NCBI GenBank assembly: GCA_963575645.1
Contig: OY754468.1
Span: 11,222,001 to 11,286,000, forward strand
Length of the DNA stretch: 64,000 bases
Source: Xanthostigma xanthostigma
Taxonomy: Eukaryota > Arthropoda > Insecta > Raphidioptera > Raphidiidae
Direction of reading: 5' to 3'
Of this stretch, positions 20,464-30,651 are shown piece after piece. The translations under genes and the position numbers were made by a program. Positions within the stretch are counted from its first letter, which is position 1, and each line of letters starts with the position of its first letter. The notes beneath the pieces are model-generated. The model worked only from the letters and a program-made list of their open reading frames with translations, had not been told where the DNA came from and searched no databases.

Positions 20464-21291
20464 GTCTTCGGTAATCGAATTAAATATGAAAACACTCAGA
20501 ATCGATGACTACTACAGCTACATATAACCTCAGAACATTTGACGGCTTAACAATGATAAGCTGACGCACTTCTGCATCATTGATTGCTGAGATATCGATA
20601 ATCAAAGACAGAATTATTGTCCTTTAACGTTCAAAGACCGATATTTCGGCGAGAAGTGGTCGTATCAAGGTCTTTAAAAAAAGAAATTAAAGCTGAATGA
20701 ACAAGTTATTCGGTCCATATTGTGGTTAAGTAAAAAAAATTCCAAATCCGTAGACCAAACAAATTACAAAATTTGTTATTCTTAAGATTACTCGAAAACC
20801 GCTGACGCTAAAAGAATTCGAAGTTCAGATCCAAAAACTAGACACTTGAAGCTACAATTTCCTTTTTTTAAATTTTCTGTATGATAATTTTTCCCCAAGT
20901 TACAGCCTGTTGAAAATTATCTAAAAATGTTGATTTTTCTTCCCTTAAATTTACTGTAGTAGAAACTGACATTTATTGTAGTTACTCAAGTGTTTCGTTT
21001 GTTTAAACTGGATGTTTTAAGAAAATCGATATTTTTTTATCATCAGTCGATTTTCTGAGCATTCGTACACCCCTAATAATTACGAATGCATAGAGATATA
21101 CACAAATTGCATCCCCGCTCTATACACATCCATAGCTTATACATAAAAGTAGACAAACACACGGTAAAAGCTCGCTATCGTACCTGCTCCAGGTTGTAAC
21201 TCTGGAAAACGTTGTTATCCAAGTTTAAAACTGCTAATTTACAGGGATTAAACTCTACTATATTACGTACCTACATATATATATAGGTATA

Positions 21292-21605
21292 TCCCATCAA
21301 AAACATAAATGTGAAAAAGGGAACCAAGTTCAATATTCAATACAAAAAGCATTGAGATCTAAAAAGGTTCCAAGTTTTAACTTGACAAGTTTTCGTGTTT
21401 TATATTATGATTTATAGAGAGAGAGAGAGAGAGATTGTGAATTATAGACGCTCAACGGCTGAGGTCATCAGAGTCTATTTATGATTTATACCTAAACTTC
21501 ATGTTTATATGTGTGAAAACTTGACACCTTTTTAGATCTCAATTCTTTTTGTATTGAACATTGAACTTGGCTCCCTTTTTTATGTTTTTGAAAGGATATC
21601 ATTAC
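21292..21605. mobile_element. Inverted-repeat element, ~125-bp arms, with GA microsatellite
   Basis: TATCCCATCAAAAACATAAA at the left and its relative TTTATGTTTTTGAAAGGATA at the right begin long arms that also pair AAGTTCAATATTCAATAC with GTATTGAACATTGAACTT. The loop side holds a (GA)n run at 21415-21434. Confidence 0.65.
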
Positions 21606-21673
21606 TTTTTATAAAGAAATTATTATTGTTTATCATTCAAAAGTGATTTGTAAAATTAATCTTTTTTCTAGTC

Positions 21674-21742
21674 TTTAATTAACGTCTGAATAGAACTCTT
21701 CAAGTAAATAAAATTGTCGACCAATTTTTCTCAGACCATACG
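21674..21742 (-). mobile_element. Foldback PLE-like fragment
   Basis: The minus strand carries GACCAATTTTT..., then TTGAAGAGTTCTATTCAGACG, the tail and one arm piece of the 3144/6617 family. The rest of the element is gone. Confidence 0.55.
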
Positions 21743-22420
21743 ATATTACCTACAGTTTTCTTTTTCGAAAGACGCTAGGTGTTAATAAAAATCGATTGCT
21801 TGGAAAATATTTCAAATCTTAAGAATTCACTGTTTTCTGATTTTTCCTTTATATACAAACACAATTACCTAGCTGGACGCCAAATTTCAACTTTCTGGGT
21901 CATCTGGAACTGGGTTAGGTTTTTGATCTATGTCAGTGAGTCAGTCAGTGATAAAAATGTCGATTTTTAGACGTTAATATCTCAATAACCGTTTGAGCTG
22001 TTTTTATAAAATTTGGGGTTCTAGTTAATCTAAGCGGTTTTAATAAATAAACCAAATTTCATGATTTCATGATAAATAGATTTTGAGTAATTATTCAAAA
22101 GTGACTCCAAATGGTTCGTGTAATATAATACAGGGCTGCCGCTTCTTTTTCTTTGTTGAACTTGGCTTGACACGCTGCCGTGTGTCTAGATACACGTTAC
22201 TCCAAATGTATATACGTTTGCGAGCACATGCAGGCGAATACACGGCCTACGGCAAGCTCCAACCGTCGTTGGGGTTGGGGTTTGAGCGGAAGGCAAGGAT
22301 GAGTGCTGTTTGCCCTTCTTTTCGCGCTTAACGAACGACCTTGCTTTAAGGGCCGTACGCAATCCCGTTGAAGCGAAACTACTTATGCGGCACTCGACGA
22401 CGATTTGAGAAAAGTGAAAT
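21743..22420. other. Spacer, no gene supported
   Basis: 21880-22080 reads like a diverged repeat (TCAGTGATAAAAATGTCGATT, ATCTCAATAACCGTTTGAGC). A GC-richer block at 22130-22340 carries an 82-codon frame with no motif. Confidence 0.35.
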
Positions 22421-22423
22421 TAA

Positions 22424-23340
22424 CAAAACCAAAAAAGAGTGACACAAACGGCTGACAAAAATGCGTTCACAAATGAGTGACGTATTTCCATGCGAGGTAT
22501 GAATTGACCGCTTATCCTCAGTTGGTTAGAAAGTATACGAACGCGACGATCTACCGATTGTCTTAATAAAACTCAGTGAACAAGAAAAGTAAAATTAACG
22601 GAACGAAAATAGAGTGACACAAACGACTGACAATAAAATATTTTTAACAAAAAAATTGAACCGACTTCAAAATATGCACTAAAAAGTAAAAAAATAATAA
22701 TTATTGTTATTTTTGGAGTCGGTGTCACATCGGAATTCGAACGTAGCAATTTAAATCTTACATGTCTCTAGTTCTCGGAATAGATTTCATTTTGGCTGAC
22801 ACCGACTCCAAAAATAACAATAATTATTATTTTTTACTTTTTAGTGCATATTCTGAAGTCGGTTCAATTTTTTTGTTAAAAATATTTTATTTTTGTCTTT
22901 TTAGTGTTAGATAAAATATTGCAATGGGTAGGCCAAGTATGCGTGCCTTTGAAAGAGAGTTTCCCTCGATTTCTCCGGATTCCACCATCAGATCCTGACT
23001 TGGTTCCGATGGAACCACCTCGGAAGTGCACTCTTTCGAATAAAAAAAAAATTAAAAAAATCAGTCCATAATTGACGGAGAAATCGAAAAACATACATAA
23101 AAAAAAATATACAGTCGAACATAGAACCTTCTCCTTTTTTGAAGTCGGTTAAAAAATGATATTAACAAAACCAAAAAAGAGTGACACAAACGGCTGACAA
23201 AAATGCGTTCACAAATGAGTGACGTATTTCCATACGAGGTATGAAGATGAACTGACCGCTTATCATCAGTTGGTTAAAGCGTACGAACTCGACGCTCTAC
23301 CGAATTAGCAGACACAAGACTCAGTGAAAACAGTTTCGTT
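22424..23340. repeat. Direct repeats flanking an AACCGACTTC element
   Basis: AACAAAACCAAAAAAGAGTG and CACAAACGGCTGACAAAAAT occur at about 22424 and again at 23163, each followed by TTCACAAATGAGTGACGTAT and TCAGTTGGTTA; a shorter variant is at 22590. The AACCGACTTC element (22633-23151) lies between. This is either a tandem repeat that was hit by an insertion or a much larger duplicated flank. Confidence 0.55.
22633..23151 (-). mobile_element. AACCGACTTC element, copy 1
   Basis: On the minus strand it opens AACCGACTTCAAAAAAGGAG and closes GGTTCAATTTTTTTGTTAAA. The 3' part is itself a hairpin: GTCGGTGTCA faces TGACACCGAC, with AATAACAATAATTATT-type sequence on both arms. Copies at 47531-48062 and 52009-52542 share the whole plan. 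I recall this opening as one of the commonest non-coding repeats of Lepidoptera. Class unknown to me. Confidence 0.65.
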
Positions 23341-24067
23341 GATGATCGCGTGGCAAAAACATCTCAGAGACTTGCTTGGTTTTTATATACGCAATAAAAT
23401 CGGATCACCGGCGGATATTTGTACATCTATCGCTACCAGCAATCAGTTAGTACTCTGTTAGTACCTACGCAATGTACTTGAGAAACCGCATTCGGCACTG
23501 GAGTTATGTAACCCGTTCGTGATTTGTGGCAATTTGCGCGACGGCAAATCGCAGTCAAACATTCAGTAAACATTTAAATGATAATGAATAACAAATCTAT
23601 GGACAAGAATTTATAAGATGATAAATCGTCTGTATACACAGTTTTAGTGCTTAGTCGTAAAATTTTACCACTATTGAACATTTCGTAATAAAAGAATAAT
23701 AACAAATAATAAAGTACCAAGTACAAGTCTACTTATTCTCTCGAAGAAAAAAAAAACTAGATAAAAGTGTATGACCTCGATGTTATCATATTATTGTCTA
23801 CCTGTGCTACCCGGTTTCAAAAACAGAATATTCCACGATCTTTTTATCCCTGGGTAATACATTGATCTCTATACATAATTATAAATAAACTAGCAGTCCG
23901 AGCTTCATCGTGGACGTTTTTGTAAAATAAATTTATGCACAACATAATATCTTCCACATACTAAAGTCGGTGTGTCTCGAACGGTTTAGGTAGCGTATGT
24001 TTGCAAAAAAAAAAAAAAACAAATTTTACTCATGCTACTACAACCTGGCCAGACAACAGGTGTTACA
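23341..24067 (+). mobile_element. Fossil LTR (gypsy-like), approximate left edge
   Basis: The right edge is clear: ...GGTGTTACA at 24067, two bases, then a primer-binding site TGGCGCCCAGCGCGGGG at 24070. A promoter-like block near 23384-23450 (TATATA, AATAAAATCGGATCACCGGC, TCAGTTAGT initiator) resembles that at 45436-45484, so both may be related LTRs. The left edge is not resolved. No gag or pol is found nearby: this is a fossil remnant. Confidence 0.45.
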
Positions 24068-25500
24068 ATTGGCGCCCAGCGCGGGGTCAACAAATCTTCC
24101 AAACATTGCATTTCTAACGGTTCAGACACGAAATCTTCGATTTTTTGTCGACTTGTTTCAGTAAAAACATCACTACTAATTCCTTAAAGTAACAAAATAT
24201 AGACTAAAACCTGGCCAGACAACAGGTGTTACAATTGGCGCCCAGCGCGGGGTCAACAAATCTTCCAAACATTGCATTTCTAACGGTTCAGACATGAAAT
24301 CTTCGATTTTTTGTCGACTTGTTTCAGTAAAAACATCACTACTAATTCCCTAAAGTAACAAAATGTAGACTAAAACCTGATCAGACAACAGGTGTTACAA
24401 TTGGCGCCCAACGCGGGGTCAACGAATCTTCCACACATTGCATTTCTAACGGTTCAGACATGAAAGCTTCGATTTCTTGTCGACTTGTTTCAGCAAAAAC
24501 GTCACTACTAATTCCTTAAAGTAACAAAATGTAGACTAAAACCTGATCAGACAACAGGTGTTACAATTGGCGCCCAACGCGGGGTCAACGAATCTTCCAC
24601 ACATTGCATTTCTAACGGTTCAGACATGAAAGCTCCGATTTCTTGTCGACTTGTTTCAGCAAAAACGTCACTACTAATTCCTTAAAGTAACAAAATGTAG
24701 ACTAAAGCCTGATCAGACAACAGGTGTTACAATTGGCGCCCAACGCGGGGTCAACAAATCTTCCACACATTGCATTTCCAACGGTTCAGATATGAAAGCT
24801 TCGATTTCTTGTCGACTTGTTTCAGCAAAAACGTCACTACTAATTCCTTAGAGTAACAAAATATAGACTAAAACCTGGCCAAACAACAGGTGGTACAAGT
24901 GGCGCCCGACGCGGGGCCAACAAATCTTCCACACATTGCATTTCTAACGATTCAGACATGACATCTTCGATTTTTTGTCGACTTGTTTCAGTAAAAACGT
25001 CACTACTAATTCCTTAAAGTAACAAAATGTAGACTAAAGCCTGATCAGAGAACAGGTGTTACAATTGGCGCCCAACGCGGGGTCAACAAATCTTCCACAC
25101 ATTGCATTTCTAACGGTTCAGATATGAAAGCTTCGATTTCTTGTCGACTTGTTTCAGCAAAAACGTCACTACTAATTCCTTAGAGTAACAAAATATAGAC
25201 TAAAACCTGGCCAAACAACAGGTGGTACAAGTGGCGTCCGACGCGGGGCCAACAAATCTTCCACACATTGCATTTCTAACGATTCAGACATGACATCTTC
25301 GATTTCTTGTCGACTTGTTTCAGTAAAAACGTCACTAATTCCTTAGAGTAACAAAATATAGACTAAAACCGGGCCAGACAACAGGTGTCACAAATGGCGC
25401 CCAACGTAGGGTCAATTATTACACCAACAAATATTACATACATTGCGTTAGCACTCGCCAAAAGCTTCGATTCGGCCTGTTTTTGTCGACTTTGTCTCAG
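24044..25500 (+). repeat. Tandem array of eight 166-bp units with LTR-edge plus tRNA-Lys primer-binding site
   Basis: Units start at 24044, 24210, 24376, 24542, 24708, 24874, 25040 and 25206; the eighth is 163 bp and a diverged ninth starts at 25369. Each unit holds the LTR edge (CAGACAACAGGTGTTACA or a variant), a TGGCGCCCAACGCGGGG-type sequence and ~110 bp of leader with TTGTCGACTTGTTTCAG. The site matches the tRNA-Lys 3' end present in this window at 40261 at 16 of 17 bases. Three unit types can be told apart and the last four full units form a 332-bp dimer repeated twice. It is a fossil of a gypsy-like element's leader, amplified by unequal exchange or slippage (inference). Confidence 0.85.
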
Positions 25501-25574
25501 CTGCTAATAATTCAAGATCTCGTCGTAAAAAAATTGCAAGATTTTTGTTAAGACTCATATTTTGAGATTAGTAT

Positions 25575-25780
25575 TTAGATTGAAGAAGATTTGTTTGGTT
25601 GAGAAACAAATTTGAAATAAGCTTTACCAGAATATCGCTTGTGGCCAACGTTTCGAGAAATATATTTTCATTGAGGCCCTGATGATGAAAATATATTTTT
25701 CAAAACGTTGGCTACAAGCGATACTCTGGTAAAGCTTATTTCAAGCTTGTTCCTCAACCAAACAAATCTCCTTCAACACA
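25575..25780. mobile_element. Foldback hairpin with hammerhead-like core
   Basis: Arms of ~100 bp (GAAGAAGATTTGTTTGGTTG... and ...CAACCAAACAAATCTCCTTC) nearly meet at 25677. At the apex the plus strand reads CCTGATGATGAAAATATA, then TTTTTCAAAACGTTGG: the CTGATGA box is exact and the second box is one base away from GAAAC. The other arm, read in reverse, keeps GAAAC but not CTGATGA. Similar to Penelope-type ends; class is inference. Confidence 0.6.
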
Positions 25781-26480
25781 TATTTTTGGAACAAAACTTC
25801 TACTAACAATTAGTATTTATAGAGTATAAATTAATATACCTACCGCAGGTCGGAATATCCTAGCGTCGGGGCGCTTTAAAAGGTGTTAAAAAGCCATCGT
25901 TTTGTAATCGCTGAAATTTGACACAGGGCTCATTGAATATAATTTTTGAAAAAAAAAAAGGACAGACCTCAATTGATGAAACAGTCGGTAGCGCAGAAGT
26001 CTGAAACAACTGTTGACTAAAAAGTAACCAAATTAGTGAGGGCGTTATATTTTTATAAACAAAAAGAAGGAAGAAAAAAAGCCTTTGATGCGTTTTACGT
26101 GTGACCGTCGACATTCTTTAAACCAATTTGTGGCGTAGAGCTTTGCCTAATATATCCAGCATAAGCAATAACTATTCTTTACGAAAAGTAGGATAGAAGG
26201 TACACGCTAAATGGCTACATGCATTGACTCCGTACCATACATATAAAGTGAACATAAAGTCCCCATTTTGTACTTTTATAAAGATTGGATAAATGTTCAC
26301 ATAAATACATCAGAATAAAAGGCACTATACGGTTTATGTACAATGCATAGGAACATATATATGTACACGTTATCGACGGTTACAGTACATAAACAGGGAT
26401 GGGTTTGTGTTCATGTAAAAAATTTAAAAAAAAATAGTATATTACATCACAAGGGCCGAGATTTCAACTTTTAAGGCCCG
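25781..26480. other. Spacer, no gene supported
   Basis: An 84-codon minus-strand frame (25860-26114) is phenylalanine-rich without motif. From 26437 the sequence AATAGTATATTACATCACAAGGGCCG resembles 9975-9998. Confidence 0.35.
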
Positions 26481-26728
26481 TGTGGTGTATACGATTTTTC
26501 TTGATATCCGCTCGAAAGTACGTATACTTTCGTCAGCAGGGACGAAAGATTGACATTTACTCCCAGTGAGAACGGCGGGAGGAAAAAATTTCTCATGAGT
26601 ATTTATACTCGTAACTAGGGTTACCGCTGTCATTTAATATAATAAATAACAGGGAGCAAATGTCAAACTTTCCCTGCTATAAGGGACGAAAGTACGTACT
26701 TTCGATCGAGGTATGAAGAAAAAATAGT
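26481..26728. mobile_element. MITE family Y copy 2
   Basis: Left GTGTATACGATTTTTCTTG and right GATCGAGGTATGAAGAAAAA are the family termini, with CGAAAGTACGTA..CTTTCG just inside both. The interior differs from copies at 9612 and 38251 (GGGACGAAAGATTGACATTT), so this is a subfamily sharing only ends. Confidence 0.6.
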
Positions 26729-27289
26729 TAAGGCCGCTGCACACGACGTTAGATTTGCCGCTAGATTCCTTGCTAGATTTGACTACTTGTTTTCTAGCGC
26801 TGGTTTTCTACAATGCTTTTATGTGCTCGCTTCACACGAGACTATTTACAAGCTTGTTTTGTGGATAGATCTGGTGTGCTCGCAGTGACAGTTCAAATAT
26901 AAACACAGAGCAAAACGTGTCTGCTGTCTAACTGAGCAGAATGACGCCTCTAGGCTTGTGGGCGTTTGTTTATGTCGAACTGAAAAATTCTAGCGAGATC
27001 AATTATCTATAATGAACAATTTAATTTAATTTTCAATTTACTATACCTACTTTTCCACATTTATCCTATTTACTGACAGCAATATTTTTAGGCGACTTCA
27101 AAAAAGAAATGGGTTATCAATTCGACCATGCAATTTTTTTTATCATTTTATAATGTGTTGTTTAAGTTTCATCAGTATTGTATTGTCTCACGAACTTATC
27201 GTTGGCGGCGCCACAGGTCTTCGTATAACCTAAAATTATTCCAGTTTCACTTTTTGCGGTCAGTTTTAACGAAAAAATTTCATTCATTA

Positions 27290-27480
27290 CCTACAAGCTT
27301 TCATTTAGGTTCACCTGTCCCGGTGTCTGTCTGTCTGTCTGAAATCAAATCTTGCAACTTAAATTTGACCCACTTCCCGTTATCCGATTGAGTTGAAATT
27401 TTGCATACGTATGTAGTTCCGATGACAATACAATATTATAATAGCTAACTGACCGATCCGGTTTCTCCCGGTTGCAAATC
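27290..27480 (+). repeat. Dispersed repeat, copy 1 (pair with 56505-56700)
   Basis: AAGCTTTCATTTAGGTTCACC, GTCCCGGTGTCTGTCTG, TTGACCCACTTCCCGTTATC and TTGCATACGTATGTAGTT appear in the same order at 56505-56700. About 190 bp; ends unresolved. Confidence 0.6.
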
Positions 27481-27562
27481 ATACTTTTAATAAAGCACAC
27501 TAAAAACTTAAAAGTAAATAAACAATTCTTTTTAAACAATATTTGATTAGTTGTTTATAAAA

Positions 27563-27786
27563 CAGAACTAAAAATGTAAAAACAATTTTATTCCGAATAG
27601 AAATAAGCCGTTCTATGGGTACTTATCAGTCTCAATTTTCAAATAAAAGCGTATTACATTTTAATAGCAAGAAAGAAAAAAGAGGGTGTTTACAGAGGAT
27701 TTTATTTGAAAATTGAGACTGTGATAAGTGCGTATAGAACGTCTTATTTCTAATCGGAATAAAATTATTTTTAACTTTTTAGTTCT
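27563..27786. mobile_element. Hairpin MITE, ~88-bp arms
   Basis: AGAACTAAAAATGTAAAAAC...TTTCAAATAAAA pairs with TTTTATTTGAAAATTGAGAC...TTTTTAGTTCT. The loop holds an AAAGAAAAAAG run. Arms are ~90% identical. The surrounding GAACTAAAAAGT word recurs at 36960 and 41050. Confidence 0.7.
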
Positions 27787-27924
27787 TTTTACATGCTTTA
27801 TATTAACTTCACTTGTAAGTTTGTATGTATTTATGTATGTAGATATGTATGTTTGTTTGTAACCTTCGTTTGGACTACAGCAAGTGGTTTATTACTGTAG
27901 TATAATATGCCAGCACTGTAACTA

Positions 27925-28014
27925 CAGTGGTTAGCCGTGCGGTCTAAGGCACGAGTCTTCGCTGACGTCAACTCTCGGAATCACGGGTCGTGGGTTCTAA
28001 TCGTGTCCATGCCG
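27925..28014 (+). tRNA. Degenerate tRNA-like sequence
   Basis: GGTTAGCCGTGCGGTCTAAG resembles the D arm of a class II (Leu/Ser) tRNA and CGTGGGTTCTAATCGTG a B box with one deviation from GGTTCRANYCC. The acceptor stem does not pair. Likely the head of a SINE or a pseudo-tRNA, not a working gene. Confidence 0.4.
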
Positions 28015-28074
28015 AAAAAAAAATTGTTTTTTTTTTCGGCAAATTTTTGACAATAAATCGAACTAAAAAGTGGA

Positions 28075-28366
28075 AAATAAATATAGTTTAAAAAAAAACT
28101 AAAAAACACGCTTTATATCCAACTAAAAAATAAAAAATATTTTTTTTAAATAAGCTTAAAACAATAATGAATAAAAAATACCTACAAGTATTATTGTGAA
28201 AAAAGCGTGGGGCGCTTTGTTTCACATTTTCGTACATCCCCCACGCTTTTTCACAATAATACTTGTATTTTTTATTCATTATTGTTTTAAGCTTATTTTA
28301 AAAAAATATTTTTTACTTTTTAGTTCGATATAAAGCGTGTTTTTTTAGTAACTATATTTATTTAAT
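28075..28366. mobile_element. Hairpin MITE, ~130-bp arms
   Basis: The arms ACACGCTTTATATCCAACTA... and ...TAGTTCGATATAAAGCGTGT, and inside them GTATTATTGTGAAAAAAGCG and CGCTTTTTCACAATAATAC, are almost perfect complements with a ~30-base loop. Low arm divergence suggests youth. Confidence 0.75.
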
Positions 28367-28849
28367 AACTAATAAAAACTTGTTTTTAAATTTTTTTTGT
28401 TTAGGTATTTATTTTTATCTTGTAAAGTGGTGTTATTTAAATAAACTCGGCAATAAAAAGAGGAGAACAGACGTTTACGTGGGGTTCACTAACTATTCGA
28501 TCCTTCGGGAACTACGCGTTTATCATCATTGACACTATCCAGCGCCATTGTGCCCGTCCGTTCATCCCTGCAAGGGTATTATGGCACAGGACACACGGGC
28601 GTAACATAATGTGAAATCACCAAGGACGAGTGCGCAGTGAGGCGGGGGGGACGATATTGTACAATGCTTGCGTATGTGAGTGTGCCGCTACCATTGATAT
28701 GTAGTACGAACTGAATTCTTTATTCACATTTGAAAAAAAAATCTTTTTGATAGAATATAACCTAGATTAAAATTCAGCTAAATCTACCATTTTTTGGTAA
28801 ATATTTTGTAGGGCTGGCTTCAGTATACCAATTCATTGTTTTATTATTC
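28367..28849. other. Spacer, no gene supported
   Basis: 28550-28640 contains ATTGTGCCCGTCCGTTCATC and GGCACAGGACACACGGG, GC-richer than surroundings, without frame or repeat match in the window. Confidence 0.3.
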
Positions 28850-29228
28850 AACTCACGGCGGGGGTAGATGAGGCTGCGCCTTTTTCCTGCTGCCTCTCGC
28901 CGAGACACGGTAATTTCTATACCGGCCATCTTGTTGATGTTTTCCATGATTTCCCTCAATAAATCCAGATAAATATTGAGATGGTTTCTTATTCAAGGCC
29001 ATGGCCAATCACCTTCCAAACTCCTATGGTCAAAATTTGCCTACCTTATCCTAATGTTCTAGAATTCCTTCATTCGCCCATTGCTATTAATTAGTTGAAG
29101 TCGAAAAAATGTAGAAAATAACGAGAAGTGTTGATAGATGGAAAATAGTAATAGTGCGAATGGCGTCTGTTATGACATAAAGTCGAGAAACGGACGTTAA
29201 ACGCATTATTATTAATATTATATAATAC
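28850..29228 (+). mobile_element. tRNA-derived SINE, copy 2 (5'-truncated)
   Basis: Begins in CACGGCGGGGGTAGATGAGG, so the A and B boxes of the tRNA head are lost. It then runs with the copy at 1336 through CATGATTTCCCTCAATAAAT, GGCCATGGCCAATC, ATTCCTTCATTCGCCCATTG, GCGAATGGCGTCTGTTATGA and AACGGACGTTAAACGC. The two copies are ~85-90% alike over ~370 bp by eye. Confidence 0.8.
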
Positions 29229-29239
29229 AACCAGCGACT

Positions 29240-29475
29240 CGGTCCTGCTTCGCCCGAGATTGCCACCATTTTTGCCATCAACCTACGTTGCAAAATTGGT
29301 CTCCACGAAAAGAGCTTTTATTTTAAAGCGGTAATATATAAGGAATGTTCGTCCTAAAGGTTCATTCTAAATACTAGTGAAAACATTTTTGAAATCGGAT
29401 GAGTAGTTTTGGAAATTATCGCCTGCATCCAAACTTACAAACGTTACCTCTTTATAATATTAGTATAGGTAATAA
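29240..29475 (-). mobile_element. Helitron-like terminal fragments
   Basis: TTGCAAAATTGGTCTCCACG parallels H8 (14720), and CGGATGAGTAGTTTTGGAAA with ATAATATTAGTATAG recurs at 58145-58210 and 63805-63875. These are the 5' ends, on the minus strand, of a common Helitron-like repeat (TATACTAATATTATAAAGAG, then GGATGTAGGAGGTAAT). A second CTAG-type end lies at 29642. Confidence 0.4.
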
Positions 29476-29817
29476 AACGAAAATCAAATTGATATCTTTA
29501 CTTTCAGACTAGAACCTAAGGGTCAAACCGTTGAATTCAGAGAAAGGGGAAGCCAATTAGTCCTAAGGAAGTTTCATTTAAAAAAACCGAAAGCCTCATT
29601 TTTTATAACATAATTTATACTATAGCACACAAATAACAAACTAGCTGTTACCCGCGACTTCACACGAGATTAAGACGATACCCGGATGCGTTCCCATTAT
29701 TTTCAAGTTACCCTTTCTCGACGTAGAAATCCACTAAGAACGGATTTTATGCAACGGGCATATATACTCTCTCCATCTCTTTTTCTGGAAATATTATATT
29801 GAACTTCCTATCTACGC

Positions 29818-30143
29818 CACGGGTGTCAGACTAATTTTTCTAAAGGGTCATTTTAAAAGATTTAGGGTGTCTTAGCGGACCAGACTCTAAATTAAAAAAC
29901 TTAAACACAATATACTAAATTAAAATCCTAATTTATTTAGTTTAACTCAATTTTCATATAAAGGTAATAAAAAGGGTAAATTCTCTTGAGCTTGAGGATT
30001 CAGACATCTGAAGTCTCTTGTTTTTGATAAGCTCATTGATGTCAGGTGTCTAAAATCCTCACTGGATAGATTCTGGTCGCGGGCCGTATTGAGATGACCT
30101 GAGAGCCGGATGCGGCCCGCGGAACGTATCTTTGATATCACTG
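29818..30143. mobile_element. hAT MITE with exact 8-bp duplication ATCTACGC
   Basis: Ends CACGGGTGTCAGACT and ATCTTTGATATCACTG; ATCTACGC stands at 29810-29817 and again at 30144-30151. Same family as 15797 and 48099, in the reverse orientation (CGGGCCGTATTGAG, GACTCTAAATTAAAAAAC). A 92-codon minus-strand frame crosses it and its flank and is not a gene. Confidence 0.9.
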
Positions 30144-30651
30144 ATCTACGCAACCATCCACACCCACTCACGTAACAATTTTGGATAGGATTTGCATAAA
30201 ACCCTTTCTTCGTGGGTGATGCCAAATTTCAGGTCAATCGGGCACAGTAAGGGCGAGATCTCGTGATTGAGTGGGTGGTGCGCTAATGGTACGTCTGTTG
30301 TTGTATTTTTTGCACTGTAGTTCGTCGTTCCAAAGCGAAACTTTTATGCATCGACCTCGCATCCAGTTTGTATATATTGTTAATCAGTGACCTTGGTACA
30401 CCTTATATACTGCACACAGTTCCGTACACCCAGGCCTCAATTCTACTGTGTTAGCGTCGCATAAGGACGATTATCGATAGGCCGGTTTCGCATAATACAA
30501 GCTCCAGAGCGTGTAATCCGTCCCGCGAAATGGACGACACGTATGAATTGAGTTAACCTATTCAATAACGCCGATAGGCAACCCACACATTTACGGAAAC
30601 TTTTTAAATTAACGTTCCTTGAACAGATTATACAGAATCCGACAACTGCAC

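Larger units (their letters stand above)
19864..21075. mobile_element. Possible outermost hAT-like element
   Basis: TAGGGATGGACGA at the left and the complement of TCGTACACCCCTA at the right agree at 11 of 13. No 8-bp duplication is visible, so the pairing could be accidental. If real it contains the nested pair at 19901 and 19956, giving three levels. Confidence 0.35.

Noticed and set aside
24044-25500. CRISPR-like array
   Set aside because: Units are 166 bp, nearly identical throughout with no spacer/repeat alternation, in eukaryotic DNA; they carry an LTR edge and primer-binding site.
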